DNA of 16,611 nt from Conidiobolus incongruus B7586 (lineage: Eukaryota > Entomophthoromycota > Entomophthoromycetes > Entomophthorales > Conidiobolaceae), in contig JNEM01015892.1 in assembly GCA_000697335.1 (NCBI GenBank), forward strand, positions 1 to 16,611, read 5' to 3'. The translations under genes and the position numbers were made by a program. Positions 1 to 11,635 of this stretch are shown in pieces (positions within the stretch are counted from its first letter, which is position 1; every line of letters begins with the position of its first letter). The notes under the pieces were generated by a model that made no database searches, was not told the DNA's origin, and saw only the letters and a program-made list of their open reading frames with translations.

Positions 1-950
1 TCATTTAAAATCTGTAAAAAGCATATAAAGATAATATTTTATCTGAAACTACCATATATTGCTAAATTTATGACTTTTAAATTAAATAGGATATTATTTT
101 AATTTATAAAAATTAAAAAATTAATCTTTATTGTTATTTTTTATTTATTATTAAAATAAATGGATATATTAATAATTACCTTTTTATTTTAATTAAAGAG
201 TTATAAAGTAATATAATATTAGTTATATATACATATTATGTATATTGAAGTATAAATTAAAGTAATCAATAAATATATAAAATATATAACTTATAATTGA
301 ACAAAAGCCAACAAGAAAATTATAATTAAATTAAATTAAACAAGATAAAACTAAAACAAAAATTTTTGTAATAAATATTTATAATTATTAAATATAAATT
401 ACTTTATATAATTGTTTATTTAAAATTATAGCAAAATATTAAATTCATCTTTTATTATAATTTCTAATAAATAGATATTTTAAATATAAGCTAATATTAG
501 TTGTTTTAATAAATTATAATAATATATAGTTTTCTTACTGAATACCTTAAGGAATATTGATTAATTATTAAATTTATATTGTTTTGTTGGAATAAAATGA
601 TTTTTAAATGGTATACTCAATATAAATTAAAAATATTTATTATTTTATTTAATTATTGTAAAATATATAAAGTTAAAGCTATAAAAGATTTTTATATGAA
701 AAATTAGAAAAAGCTACCATATCTAGTATATTCACTTAATAATAACCTATGTGACTATAATTATTTTAAATAATTAAAAAATAAGCTTATATAAAAAAAA
801 TTCCTACAAACAAATTAAATTATTTTATAAAATATTAAATTTTAATCTTAAATAAAAAGAACTGTTTTTTGGTATTAGAAGCTTACAAAAGGTATGGAAA
901 AGAGTTATTAATAATAGTGAGTATTAATTTTATATTATTTATTAATTTAT
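1..950 (+). mobile_element. Mariner-type transposon relic, copy A (left end outside window)
   Basis: This is a decayed Tc1/mariner (DD34D type) transposase gene. It aligns by eye with copy B along its whole length: position 2 matches about 6133, 181-280 matches about 6309-6440, 530-600 matches about 6685-6745, and 684-927 matches the transposase C-terminus. Only the first 75 bp or so of the coding part and the 5' end are missing, beyond the window edge. The tail still reads K-V-W-K-R-V-I-N-N-S-E-Y then TAA at 925-927, close to the usual mariner ending. The motif L-C-D-Y around 753-764 keeps the third catalytic Asp, which copy B has lost. Many stops and frame changes interrupt it, so it is dead. 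The 3' homology shared with the other copies fades about 25 bp after the stop. Terminal inverted repeats could not be defined. Confidence 0.8.
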
Positions 951-1608
951 TGGTTTAAACTTAATATCAAAGTTGAGCCATTACTTAATTTCCACACTGA
1001 TATTAATAATATGCCAAATTTATTGATCTTCTTCAATATATAATATTATAAAGTATTGAAAATTTATTTTCTAGTATATATTTCTATTCAATTATAATTA
1101 GAAAGCTTCTTAAATTATTTAAGAATTTGAAAAAAATGATTTTTTAGAATGTATTTAAAGAAGATATATTTATTTTTTTTCCTTTGAAAAGGACTAGAGC
1201 TTAACTAGAAAGATTGAAAATATGGGCTTATATTGGTATATAGTAATGTTCATCTTTGTGGTTTTTTATAGCTTGAATTCATAGTGTTGTGGGTGAAAAC
1301 TTCAATATCTCACATGCCTGGAGATATATAGATATATTTAGATAAAATATACCCGACATGATTGTTCAACATCCCAAGTTTCGATATTGATTACAACTTT
1401 CATTAGTACTATAAATTTTGCAAAATTCAACTAAATGTAAACCAATTTGAATAAAATCGATATATTGGTTACAGGAGATAGTTTTTCAATAAAATTATTT
1501 CAATCTGATCAAAAGCAATAAAGATATTGTAATAAATTATCAAAATGTAAGTTTATTTAGAATAAACTTGATGATAAATATCAGATCCATTATTGACTAC
1601 AAATTTTG

Positions 1609-1646
<38 letters not shown>

Positions 1647-1743
1647 TATTAATCGAATAAAAAAATATATCGGAATAATAGATTATTATTTAAAGTATCT
1701 ATAGTTCAAGATCCAGGCTTATTCACAATACACCAGATTCCGA
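951..1743. other. Intergenic stretch, no gene seen
   Basis: It lies between mariner copy A and the dead secreted-protein gene. No open frame of useful length is visible on either strand. Composition becomes less AT-extreme after about 1200, approaching the pseudogene. The part next to the pseudogene (about 1681-1743) is relatively GC-rich and may be its old 3' untranslated region. A small perfect inverted repeat (9-bp arms, 1-bp centre) lies at 1107-1125. Confidence 0.5.
1612..1643. repeat. (AT)n microsatellite
   Basis: Uninterrupted alternating A/T of 32 bp, about 100 bp beyond the 3' end of the minus-strand pseudogene. Confidence 0.95.
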
Positions 1744-2544
1744 CTAAAAATTAGATTGGGTTTCAGAGGCTTTGAGGTTAACGGTCTGGGTATTATACTC
1801 GGTTCTCGGTTCAGACAATCTTTTCATGTGTTGAGAGTCGTAGACTAAGTTGGGAATGGAAGGCGATCAATTAAACCTGAAGCTTTGGTTGCAAAAGCTG
1901 CTGGATAATTAAGAATTGGAATTGCTAGCTCAGAAATTGTTGTAGTTGGTTTTCTCAAATATTGTTAGGATTAGAATTGTTTATACGATTGCTGTTGATA
2001 ATGTTGTCATATTTGTGATTGGCAAGGTTATTTGTGTTGACAATGGCCACATTATTTGTAACGATTACGGTGACAGAGTTGGAATTAAGGTTATCTAAGT
2101 TATTGTTGCTAGAGATTTTGATAGTATTTAAATGATTGTTAAAGGATATATTTCTATTTTTGTTTGTATTTGGTAGCCATTGGACCTATTATTAGTGATC
2201 TGGTTGTTACCGATATTGTTATAATGGGATCTGTTTTTGATATTGAAGTCTTTAGCGATCTGGTTGCTACAATTGTTATTGGTATTGCTATACCGAGATG
2301 AATTTTTGCTAATGATATTAATGTAGTTGGCGACGGAATCGGTTGATTTCTCAGCGGCACTGATAAGTTTATTGAAGATGTTTCCCTGGTCCATGTCTTC
2401 ACAGGAATTGATTTTATGATCTTTCATTTCTTCCATATCTCCAGAATCATAATCTCCATAATTTTTAACGCTACCACCTCCATATGAGATTGCAAGTCAA
2501 GATCCAAAGAAAGAAGTAGCCAAAACGATATTAAGGATTCTCGT
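1744..2544 (-). pseudogene. Dead gene for a secreted Asn/Ser-rich protein, paralogue of the 11.6-kb gene
   Basis: No functional family is recognised. Reading on the minus strand from 2544, an ACG sits where the ATG should be, followed by R-I-L-N-I-V-L-A-T-S-F-F-G-S, a stop (TGA at 2499-2497), and L-A. Position by position this matches the signal peptide of the intact gene (K-V-I-N-V-I-I-T-A-A-L-M-G-A-G-L-S), with the TGA over a Gly codon. The frame then runs open through an Asn-rich part (ATG at 2436, stop at 2130-2128). From about 2140 to 1955 the Asn-rich reading continues in another frame, then returns to the first, implying at least two indels. The last 33 codons (from TAC at 1842 to TAG at 1746-1744) align without gaps to residues 663-693 of the intact protein, with 9 of 31 identical (D, S, E, T, V, N, K, Q, N). 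The middle has no tandem array. The leader before the start also resembles that of the intact gene. Composition is clearly more GC-rich than its surroundings, as in the intact gene. Confidence 0.72.
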
Positions 2545-2656
2545 TATTATATTGTTGTAATCGTAGAATTAATTAATAATATTATTTGTGGTTGAAAAAG
2601 TGATTCCATGTAATAAAATCAGATATTAATAAATGAATCATATAACTATACATCAT

Positions 2657-2684
2657 TATATATATATATATATATATATATATA
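2657..2684. repeat. (TA)n microsatellite
   Basis: Uninterrupted alternating T/A of 28 bp, about 110 bp upstream of the dead start codon of the minus-strand pseudogene. With the tract at 1612-1643 it brackets that gene. Confidence 0.95.
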
Positions 2685-5600
2685 AGAGCTTTTTATAGAA
2701 CTTAACAAAAACCAATACCACTAACTTTGATAAAATTTTATATTTTACCTGTGTTTCACAGAAAACCTAATCAAAACACTATATATTTATAACCTTGTTT
2801 ATTTATTATTCAGAAAAATCTAAAAAATCATAATTGGTGGAAAAAATCTTTGATATGGAATATTTCAAATTAATTGAATTAAATCAAATTTAGAAAGTTT
2901 GATATAGATTACTGGCATTGTTTAAGATATATTAGTTTTATTCCAATTTAAAATTATTTCCAATATTACTAATTTGCTATAGTAAAAGAACTAGTAAATT
3001 ATTATATTATTAATAGCCCTATATAGCTATTATATAAAATATTTGAAATAAAATAACTTTGTTTATATAATAATTAATAATATATCAAGAATTAAGCAAT
3101 TATGAAATTAAATAAATATAATTATATACCACTAAAATCTTAATTATATAATATTAGAAAGATATTATAAGAAATATATAATTTATCCTATATAATATTT
3201 TATTGAAAAATTATAAGTTAAAAAATTAAAACCAAAATCATTAAGTGTAAAGATATAAATATTTAATAATCAATTATTATCATTAAATAATAATGATGAA
3301 ATTTAAATATTTTATAAATAAAAAAAATATGATATAATATTTAAAGAGGTTTAAATTTTCAATATCAGTATTATTTCTTTAATAAGTTAATATATTTAAA
3401 GGGGGATAAATTTTATATAATAGTAGATATATATATAAATATATTCTTCAATGTTTTATTAATTTGACAAAAAAGTGTTTGTTTCTCTATTCTCAAAATC
3501 TAATAATAATAAATTTGTTCGATTAAAATCAATTAAGTAAATTCGAAAATTTAGAATAAAATAAAAATTTCTTTATATCTTGACTATAAAAACTATTATA
3601 ATAATTCTATAATTGAAACATAAGAATCTATATATAAAAGAAAAATTTATATTATTAATAGAGAATTATATAATTGAATAGAATGCAAAATATTCAATAT
3701 TATACTAATATTTTTTTCTTTATTTCAAAATTTTTAGAAAAAAAATCTAAAATTTATAAACTTATAAATTACTATATTTAGTTATAACATCTATATTCAA
3801 TTAAAAGAAATTATATCCTAGTCTTAGCCTATATTATAACTTAAACAAAAACGAATTTTTAGTATTAAGTTATTATCGAGTCAATATTAAATATTATCAT
3901 AATTTTTTCAAGGATATAAATATTTTTGGTATATATTAAAAGATTATTTTATTTTATCTTTTTTTTATTCCCACTTAAATTTATATTAATTTATTTTGTT
4001 ATCCCAAATACTATAAAATTTTTTGAAATTTCAAAATAAAAAATCTTTTAATTTAAAAAACCATGATATAGTCAATTTACATTTAATTTCTATATAGTTA
4101 CTTTTGATGATTATTATTAAAGTTTGTATATATCTTATTGACCAATAAAAAGTTTTAAGAAATTTTTTCCATTTAAAAAAACTCAAGCAAGGATGGGATT
4201 TAAGTTATATCTTTTGGCCTATTATGTATTCAATTATTCTATATAATTAAAATTAATGTGATTTAAAATTTTTAACATTAAGTGTCCCTATTAAGAATTC
4301 AAATTTAAATATATAATATTAATATTATTTAACTAATTAAAGTTAATATTCAAAAATTTTCAAATAAGTAGGGTATATTCTATAAACTTTATAAATAGAT
4401 TTATTGATTAATGAATATTATTAATATGGTAATTATTATTTTTGAGTTATAAAATATATTTTAACAACTGATTGGTATATTGATATATATTTTAAATTAA
4501 AATTGCAAAGCAATAAATGATTCAATTTGATATCATATTAAAATTTGATCCTTGAGTTAATAATTGAATCATATTAAATTCAGATAAATATATTTTTTTA
4601 TACACTATAAATATTTAATTTGAAATATATGTAGATATTTATCCTATTGGATTATACTATAATTTGATATTTGATAGCTTTGCATTATATATTATGACAG
4701 AAAAATATCCAAACTGTGATATATTGCTAATTTATATTATTAATATAACTAAACCAATTAAATCAATTAAACCAATCCTCGTAAGGTTTTTTCATATAAT
4801 CTATTTGATAATTTAGTAGGGTATCTATAAATTTCATGCTATCACTATTATGCTGAACAGCGAAATCTATTTATGATTTCGAAGTGAAATAACTATTAAA
4901 ACTTATTGAATAAATAATTTATAGTCATTTAATTAAATACATATTAGTTTGGTAAAGTTAATATATCTTTCAACTACTAAAAATTCTGGTCCAAACCTCT
5001 CATATTTCATCAATATCGAGAAAATTCAAATTTTGATTCAATAATACGCAAAGGCATAATATTAATTCCTAAGTTTTCTTTTAATTATTTTATCATTCAA
5101 ATAAAATTTTTAATATTTCTTATTTTTGAAGAATTAGAATTTTGTAATTTTTGCACTAGACATGAAATGAAATATGATAAATTATAGATTATCAGGCTAT
5201 TCTTAGCATTAGTATTTTATTTATTTTGAATTGGATATATATACTTATAATTGCAAAATCAGATGAATGTAAAAATTTAATTATTGATAAATTGAAATAT
5301 ATTATACTTTATGATATCAGAAATAGCCAATGTAATTGTATATTAATTAACAATATTTGATTTGAATATTTACTATTATGAATGACAATACTAAGCTAGA
5401 GTTGGGAGGTTATATTTATAAATATAAGTCTTATTGTTTCAATATATCTGATATTATGATAATATATTATTGATAAGATTTTTATGTTAACAAATTTTTG
5501 AATTATAAAATAATAAAATATATATATATATAAATATATAGAGATCCTTTTTAATAGTTATATAATAATTAATTCTGATATTTTATTTTAATATTTATTT

Positions 5601-5989
5601 GTCAAAATAATTTATTTATTTATTTTGGTTTTTAATCATTAATGATTTTAGTTATAATATAAAATTACTATTTATATGGAAAAGAAAACAATATCAAAAA
5701 ATATAAATCTGTTATTTTTGTCAAACCTTATATCTCAATAACTTAATAATAGTTTTTTAAAACTAGCTATTGATTTTAATTTGATTTTTAAAAGTTTAAT
5801 AAGAAAAAATAGTAGACTTTTTAATTTCTGATATTTTAAATATATCGTTAGTTTTGAGGATTAGCTATATAAAATATTACCTTGAATTTGAAATAATGGG
5901 AAATTTTTTAATTTCTGATTTTTCAAACATATTACTAGTTTGAAATGAATAAATATATACAAAGTTAATAGGAAATTATATATTTATAT
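2685..5989. other. Gene-free AT-rich stretch
   Basis: I see no coding region, RNA gene or clear mobile element here. It is mostly short A/T runs. The piece at about 4640-5410 is slightly richer in G and C but has stops in every frame. I found no convincing mariner homology, although very decayed copies could be missed by eye. Confidence 0.5.
5816..5945. repeat. Imperfect direct duplication, 87-bp period
   Basis: The segment at 5816-5858 recurs at 5903-5945 with about 35 of 42 positions the same, starting with a shared run of 15 bases (five T, then AATTTCTGAT). Several of the differences are C/T exchanges. It may be a tandem duplication or the edge of an unrecognised old repeat. Confidence 0.45.
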
Positions 5990-7115
5990 ATATATATTAG
6001 TTTTTTTGATTAAAAAATTAACTTTTTAAAATTGGTTGTTTAATTTAATCATGCTTAAAACAAATAATAATCATCAAAAGTCTTTTATTTTGGTATCAAT
6101 AAAACTTAACCATAAACCCTCTAAAATTATTTAAAATTTACAAGCAGCTTTTGGTAATAAAGTATTATCTAAATTAACAATTTATTGCTAGGTAAATTAC
6201 CTTAAGGCTAAGAGAGAAACTATTCAAAACCTGCTAAAATCTAGAAAACCAACTTCAACTATTACTCTTTCAATTGTAAATAGAGTGAAAAAATATATTG
6301 AAAAGCACCTTTTTATTTCAGCTAGAGAATTATCTAAACACTTTAATATTAGTTTTATAAGTATTTTATATATTTCAAAGTTTAAACTAAAATTAATAAA
6401 TAAAAATGTAAAATAGGTACCTTATAATTTAACTAAAGCTTAAAAAAAGCTAGAGTAGTTATTGTTAAACAAAACCTATTGAAATATTACTAGAAGCCTA
6501 AACTTCTATAGTGAATAATTACAATTGATGAATCTTAGATCCCTATGTATAATCCTTTACTAAAACACAAATCAAAATGCTGGATTAAGCTAAATCAACC
6601 CCCTCTACAAATCCCTTTAAATGAGTATTTTGTTAATAAGTGAATATTAATTATTATAATAGATTATAATGTTATATGCTATTCTTATTTAATTCCTAAA
6701 GTAAAATCAATTAATAGTAAACTATATATTGCTTTTTTAAATAAAAATATTTTTAATTGGTGTTCTTAATATAATTTGAGAAGACCTATTATTTTGCATG
6801 ATAATTGCAAAATACATAAATCTAAAGCTGTAAAAAACTTTCTAATTAAAAATAACTGGAAAAAACTACCACATCTAGTATATTTCCTTGATTATAACCT
6901 ATGTAATTATAATTGCTTTAGGCAATTAAAAAACCAGCTTATAGGAAAGAAAATTTCTACAGGAAAATTTAATTGGTTTGTGAAACATCAAATTTCAGTC
7001 CTTAATAAAAAGAACTATTTTTTAGGTGTTAGAAGTTTGCCAAAAGTATAGCAAAAAGTTATTAATAATAAAAGAAACTATTAAATTTATATTATATATT
7101 TATTTTTAAATATTA
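5990..7115 (+). mobile_element. Mariner-type (DD34D) transposon relic, copy B, best preserved
   Basis: This is a Tc1/mariner transposase gene that would have catalysed cut-and-paste transposition at TA sites. Reading starts plausibly at ATG 6051. Recognisable pieces in order: L-Q-A-A-F-G-N-K (N-terminal helix-turn-helix), S-R-K-P, a second DNA-binding part S-A-R-E-L-S-K-H-F, the linker V-P-Y-N-L-T (mariner WVPHEL), I-T-I-D-E-S with the first Asp at 6527-6529, L-H-D-N with the second Asp at 6800-6802 (90 residues between), and L-D-Y-N-L-C-N-Y. The third acidic position, 34 residues on at 6905-6907, is AAT (Asn), so the DD34D triad is broken. The longest open piece is 6776-7051. In-frame stops lie at 6189, 6414, 6536, 6641 and 7049, each over an ancestral Trp codon, besides others and at least one frameshift near 6515. 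End repeats were not identified; the outer limits are estimated from homology with copies C and D. Confidence 0.88.
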
Positions 7116-7234
7116 TATATTCAAATGTTTATTTATTTTTAATTGCAAAAAATTCCCATTATTAAAAATACAGAGTAATAATATAAAAATTAACATTTTC
7201 AAACTATATATATGTATCATTTATAATTATTATT

Positions 7235-8280
7235 TATTAAAATATTTTGTATTAAAAATTTAATATTAAAATTAACCATATATAAATTAAATAATGTTTA
7301 TCAAAATCTTTAATTTTAATATCATTAAAACTTAAATATAAACCTTTTAAAATAATTTAAGACTTGTAATTAATTTGAAAATATAATAATATATTTAGCA
7401 CTTCTATTAATCATTAGATCTATCATATTAAAGTTGGAATTGATATTATCAAAAATTTTTTGAGTTTTAAAAAAATAATCATAATTATCACTTTTGTATT
7501 ATTTGATAAAATATAAAGATATATTAAAAGAAATTAATTAAAAAATTTAAAATTTTAATATATATGAGTATTATATATACTAAAGTTTAAACTTTGATTG
7601 GTTAATAAAATATATAATAATATTTTATAGTTTAATTATAGTTTAAAACTAAAAATAATTATAGCTAAATAAAACCTAATAAGATATAACAAAATATAAA
7701 GGTTTTTTAATAAATTATTATAATTAATCCATTTAAATCCTTTTTTTAATTTATTAATTCATAATAAATGAAAATATTAGGTTAAGTTAAAATAACATCC
7801 TTTATAAATTCCATTGAATAAATATTTTACTAATAAACAAATATTCATATTTATAATATATTATATTTTATATAGTCCTAATATTTAATATTAAAATCCA
7901 GATTAGTTAGTAACAAGTATTATATTTTTAAAAATAACTTTTAATTGTTATTTATATTATAAATTGACAATATCTACTATTTTTCATAATATTTACAAAA
8001 TTTATTAAATAAAAATTATAAAAAATTTTTTAAATAAACAAATTAACAAAAGTTGCCAAATTTAATATATTCATTAAATTATACATTATAAAAAATTGAT
8101 TGTTTAATGTAATTAACAAATAAGTTGAGAAAAAACTCCTATAAACAAATGAGCTAATTTATTAAATATTAAATTTCAGCCTTAAATAAAAAGTACTAAT
8201 TTTAAAGTATTAGAAGCTGGCTAAAAGTATACAAAGAGTGATCAATAATAAATAAGTGTATTAATTTTATATTATAAATT
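7235..8280 (+). mobile_element. Mariner-type transposon relic, copy C
   Basis: A more decayed copy directly downstream of B in the same orientation. The segment at 7295-7355 matches the 5' coding part of B (6070-6140). The segment at 7570-7610 matches B near 6375-6400, and 7655-7830 matches B from the linker to the first catalytic region. The segment at 8160-8265 matches the C-terminal part, including the recognisable R-S-x-x-K-V region near 8209. None of the catalytic residues can be read with confidence and stops occur throughout. It is far more AT-rich than B, so it is older or more heavily mutated. Confidence 0.75.
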
Positions 8281-11200
8281 TTTATAAATCATATAGTAAT
8301 AATCTTGTTTAATTTTGATTTTAAAATTTTACTAATATAAAATTATATTATTAATAAATCAATATTAATTTTAATTAAAGTGGCTTGATTCGCTTATGAT
8401 CAAATGATATTATTTGTATCATTAATACAATATATCTACATAATATATTGTCTATTTAACAAAGTCTCAATCCCAATAGTAATAAATAAAGAAAAAATAC
8501 TAAATATTTTTTATAATATCTAAATAATAGACAAACTCAAAGATATTTAATATTAAAATCGAAAAAAGTAAGATGAATATTAAAAGTCATTAAATTATGT
8601 TATTAGTGCTTATTTAATAGAATCTTTATTTTCTATTGACATTATAGAATATAAAATCATTATAATTATAAATCATATATTAAATTCATAATTTATTGAA
8701 ATATTTTTAATTTCCCAATTAATACTGAATAAAAACCTAGAGTTGAATATTAATATTTTAATATGCTTATTTAATATTTATATTGTATTGTGTTATTTGT
8801 CCATTAACCCTAATATACAAATTATATTAATATAATGTATATATATTAATGATAATATTTTTGTTGTTAAAAAGTATGCTTTATATTATATATTAAAATC
8901 CTGAATATTTTTCATTAACTTGAGGCCCCAATATATAAAGATAATATTAGAACTCAGTGAGTGAAATAGAATTATAAAAATATAATATAATACGTTGCAA
9001 TCTAATATTTTTCTTAAATATCAAACAATTGAAATAAATTTTATATTTTATTGTATATATTGGAAAATTATACATGATTTTCATACATTTTTTCAATGAA
9101 ACTTCGGATATAAATCTGGTTGTGAAAATAAACTAACCGAATTTGTGAATTTAATACATGGCGTTCAATACATAATTTTTAAGATTTTGTAAAAATATGC
9201 CTTATTTAATATTATGCAATTTTTTAAATTAAATTTTAATGTGATCATGTTTCTGATAAAGTTTCACATTAGTATTAACCAGATTTAAAGATCGCAAATG
9301 AATAATTACATTGAATGATGTATTGATATTATTAATTTCAATTGTGTGCCAATATTAAAAAAATAATATTATATTTAATTAGAGTTTGAAAAAGTAATTA
9401 AAAATTTAATAATATTCTGACAAGCTTAAGTATATACATAGCTTGAATAATTCTCAAATGGTTTTGTTATTATGAATATTTATATATTTTCTTGATACGA
9501 ATTCAATAAATTTTTATTAAATGGGAACATCTTAAGAATACTCATTTTAGCTTGCCTTTATACATAATTTCAATTAAATTTACATCAATGAAATAGAATA
9601 CAAACTCTTAGAATGATTTCAGATAAAAATCATTGAATATAGAAAATATATTTTGACTAATATGGTTGAGTCCAATTCTATGTTAACAATATATTCATTA
9701 TTCTTTATTAGTTGCAACATTAAAATAATCTGAAAAATATAAAAATATTATTTTAAAATTTCAAGAGTGGTAAAAAATTATTTTAAGAAACTGTCATTAT
9801 ATTCTGTTATTTCAGGTAATATTGTATTATATTACTTCAAGTAATTAAAGAAATATTTGAGCTAAGTAATTATTTAAATTTGTTGACAACATTTGGTTTC
9901 TAGGATACAATACCAAACTCGCCCATTTATTTACCAAAATGCAGATAGAATTCAATTGAATCATTTGTACATGATATTATTTAATTTAGTAATCAAACCG
10001 AAATATTTAATGAAATTTTAATTTATTCATTTTATAATTTATGATATCTTTAATTTTGTCCATTCCCATTTAAACAGGATACATAGGTAAATTTAATTAT
10101 GTTGTCCCCTTTACAGGTTTTAAAAATTGATCAAATCAAAAATAATATTCAGTAAAAGAAAATGAATTACGATTATCCTCAATGAATTATTTATCATAAA
10201 TGGAATATTATTATTATAGTAATTAATATCATTACTGACATCATTATATAATATATTTGAAAACTACCAACTTCTTAAATATTAACCCTGTGATAGTTTG
10301 ATCGTGGTCAACCACAATATTACTTAGAATCACTCATATCCAATTAAATAAATTAATTTTCTAATCATTTCAAAATTTTATTCTATTTAATATTGATTTT
10401 CCACGAATTTTGAGAAAGCAAAATACCCTATAAACATAATTATGATATAAAATTTGATCACATTAGTTACCAATATAGTGATATACCAACATTAGAATAA
10501 CTGTTAATTTTGATATATTTCATAGTAACCTAATTTAAAAAATTTCATGCATTATATAATGTGTGGAAACTATTGTTACAAAATAAAATCCAATGAAAAT
10601 TTATCAAATTTTTAAAATAAACCAGTAAAAATTTTCTCAAATGATAAAAATATTGATAAATATTCAAAAAATTTCCTTTTATATTAAAATATTTAAAAAA
10701 GATGGTTACAAATTCCAAATATAATCATTGGTTATTTTAAGTTTGATTGAACTGAGTATATATTAATAATTTTATAGATTTGGGATAAAAATGTATAATA
10801 TATTTTAAATAATATTCAATTATAATGATGTCACATGTGTTATCTAAATATACTTTTCAAAGTTTATCGATTTTGGACAATCATTTAGAATATAATATAA
10901 AGAATTAGGATATAGGATTATAAGTTGAGATATATACAAGTATTTTTTATATTTTGGTAAGGAAATGATTGGGAATTTTGAAATTCTAAATTATTTATCT
11001 ACAATATAACAGAAGATATGCCGAGTAGCCTTTTGACTTATTATACTAGATTCTAATATATTTCTAATATTTTACTTAGCCGGATTTATTAACTTGATTT
11101 TCTAATCTAGTTATACACATAAATTTGCTAAATTCCAAATTAAATACTGAAATTCAAATTATTTCAAAAATTATCAATTGTTTTACAATATATCTGGTTG

Positions 11201-11635
11201 TTAAATATCAAGGCCTATGTTTCTAAGGGTTTGACAATTGTCTTTATCAAACCAATATAAATTTTTAATAATATTTCAAAACTATCATAAATTTATGAAG
11301 AATGAAAATATCAAAAGCCTTAATTGCTGAAATTGGGTTTTTTAGAATTATTCTCTATGTTTTTCTGTTAACCGATATCTGAAACCGTTTTTCATATTAG
11401 TATTTGATTTAGGTGATTGAAAATTGCTAATTTATTATGCATGAATTAATATAAATTTTGGTCACATTAAATCTGAATTTAAATAAGCCCTGATTAAACG
11501 GCGCTAAAGTTGATAATTCGATGGTGTTCATTTGAAATTGTGCAACTTTGAAATTCAATATATATTAAATGATAATTGTAGCCCAAAAACTCAAATTATT
11601 AAGTCTATAATCAATTCGAAGGCAATTATACAAAT
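8281..11635. other. Long non-coding stretch upstream of the intact gene
   Basis: No gene, tRNA or mobile element can be supported here. The part from about 9070 to 11620 has a more mixed base composition than the intergenic DNA elsewhere, with scattered GC-containing words such as ACGGCGCT at 11499-11506. It could be old unique sequence, an untranscribed regulatory region, or a gene decayed beyond recognition. Both strands are full of stops. Confidence 0.45.
11559..11565 (+). promoter_or_regulatory. Possible TATA box of the secreted repeat-protein gene
   Basis: TATATAT lies about 71 bp before the start codon, with AAAAACTCAAA between. Such words are frequent in DNA this AT-rich, so the call rests only on position. 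Confidence 0.25.

Noticed and set aside
2154-2402. An 82-residue minus-strand frame overlapping the pseudogene
   Set aside because: The other frame continues in phase with the signal peptide and the conserved tail, so this one is a shadow.
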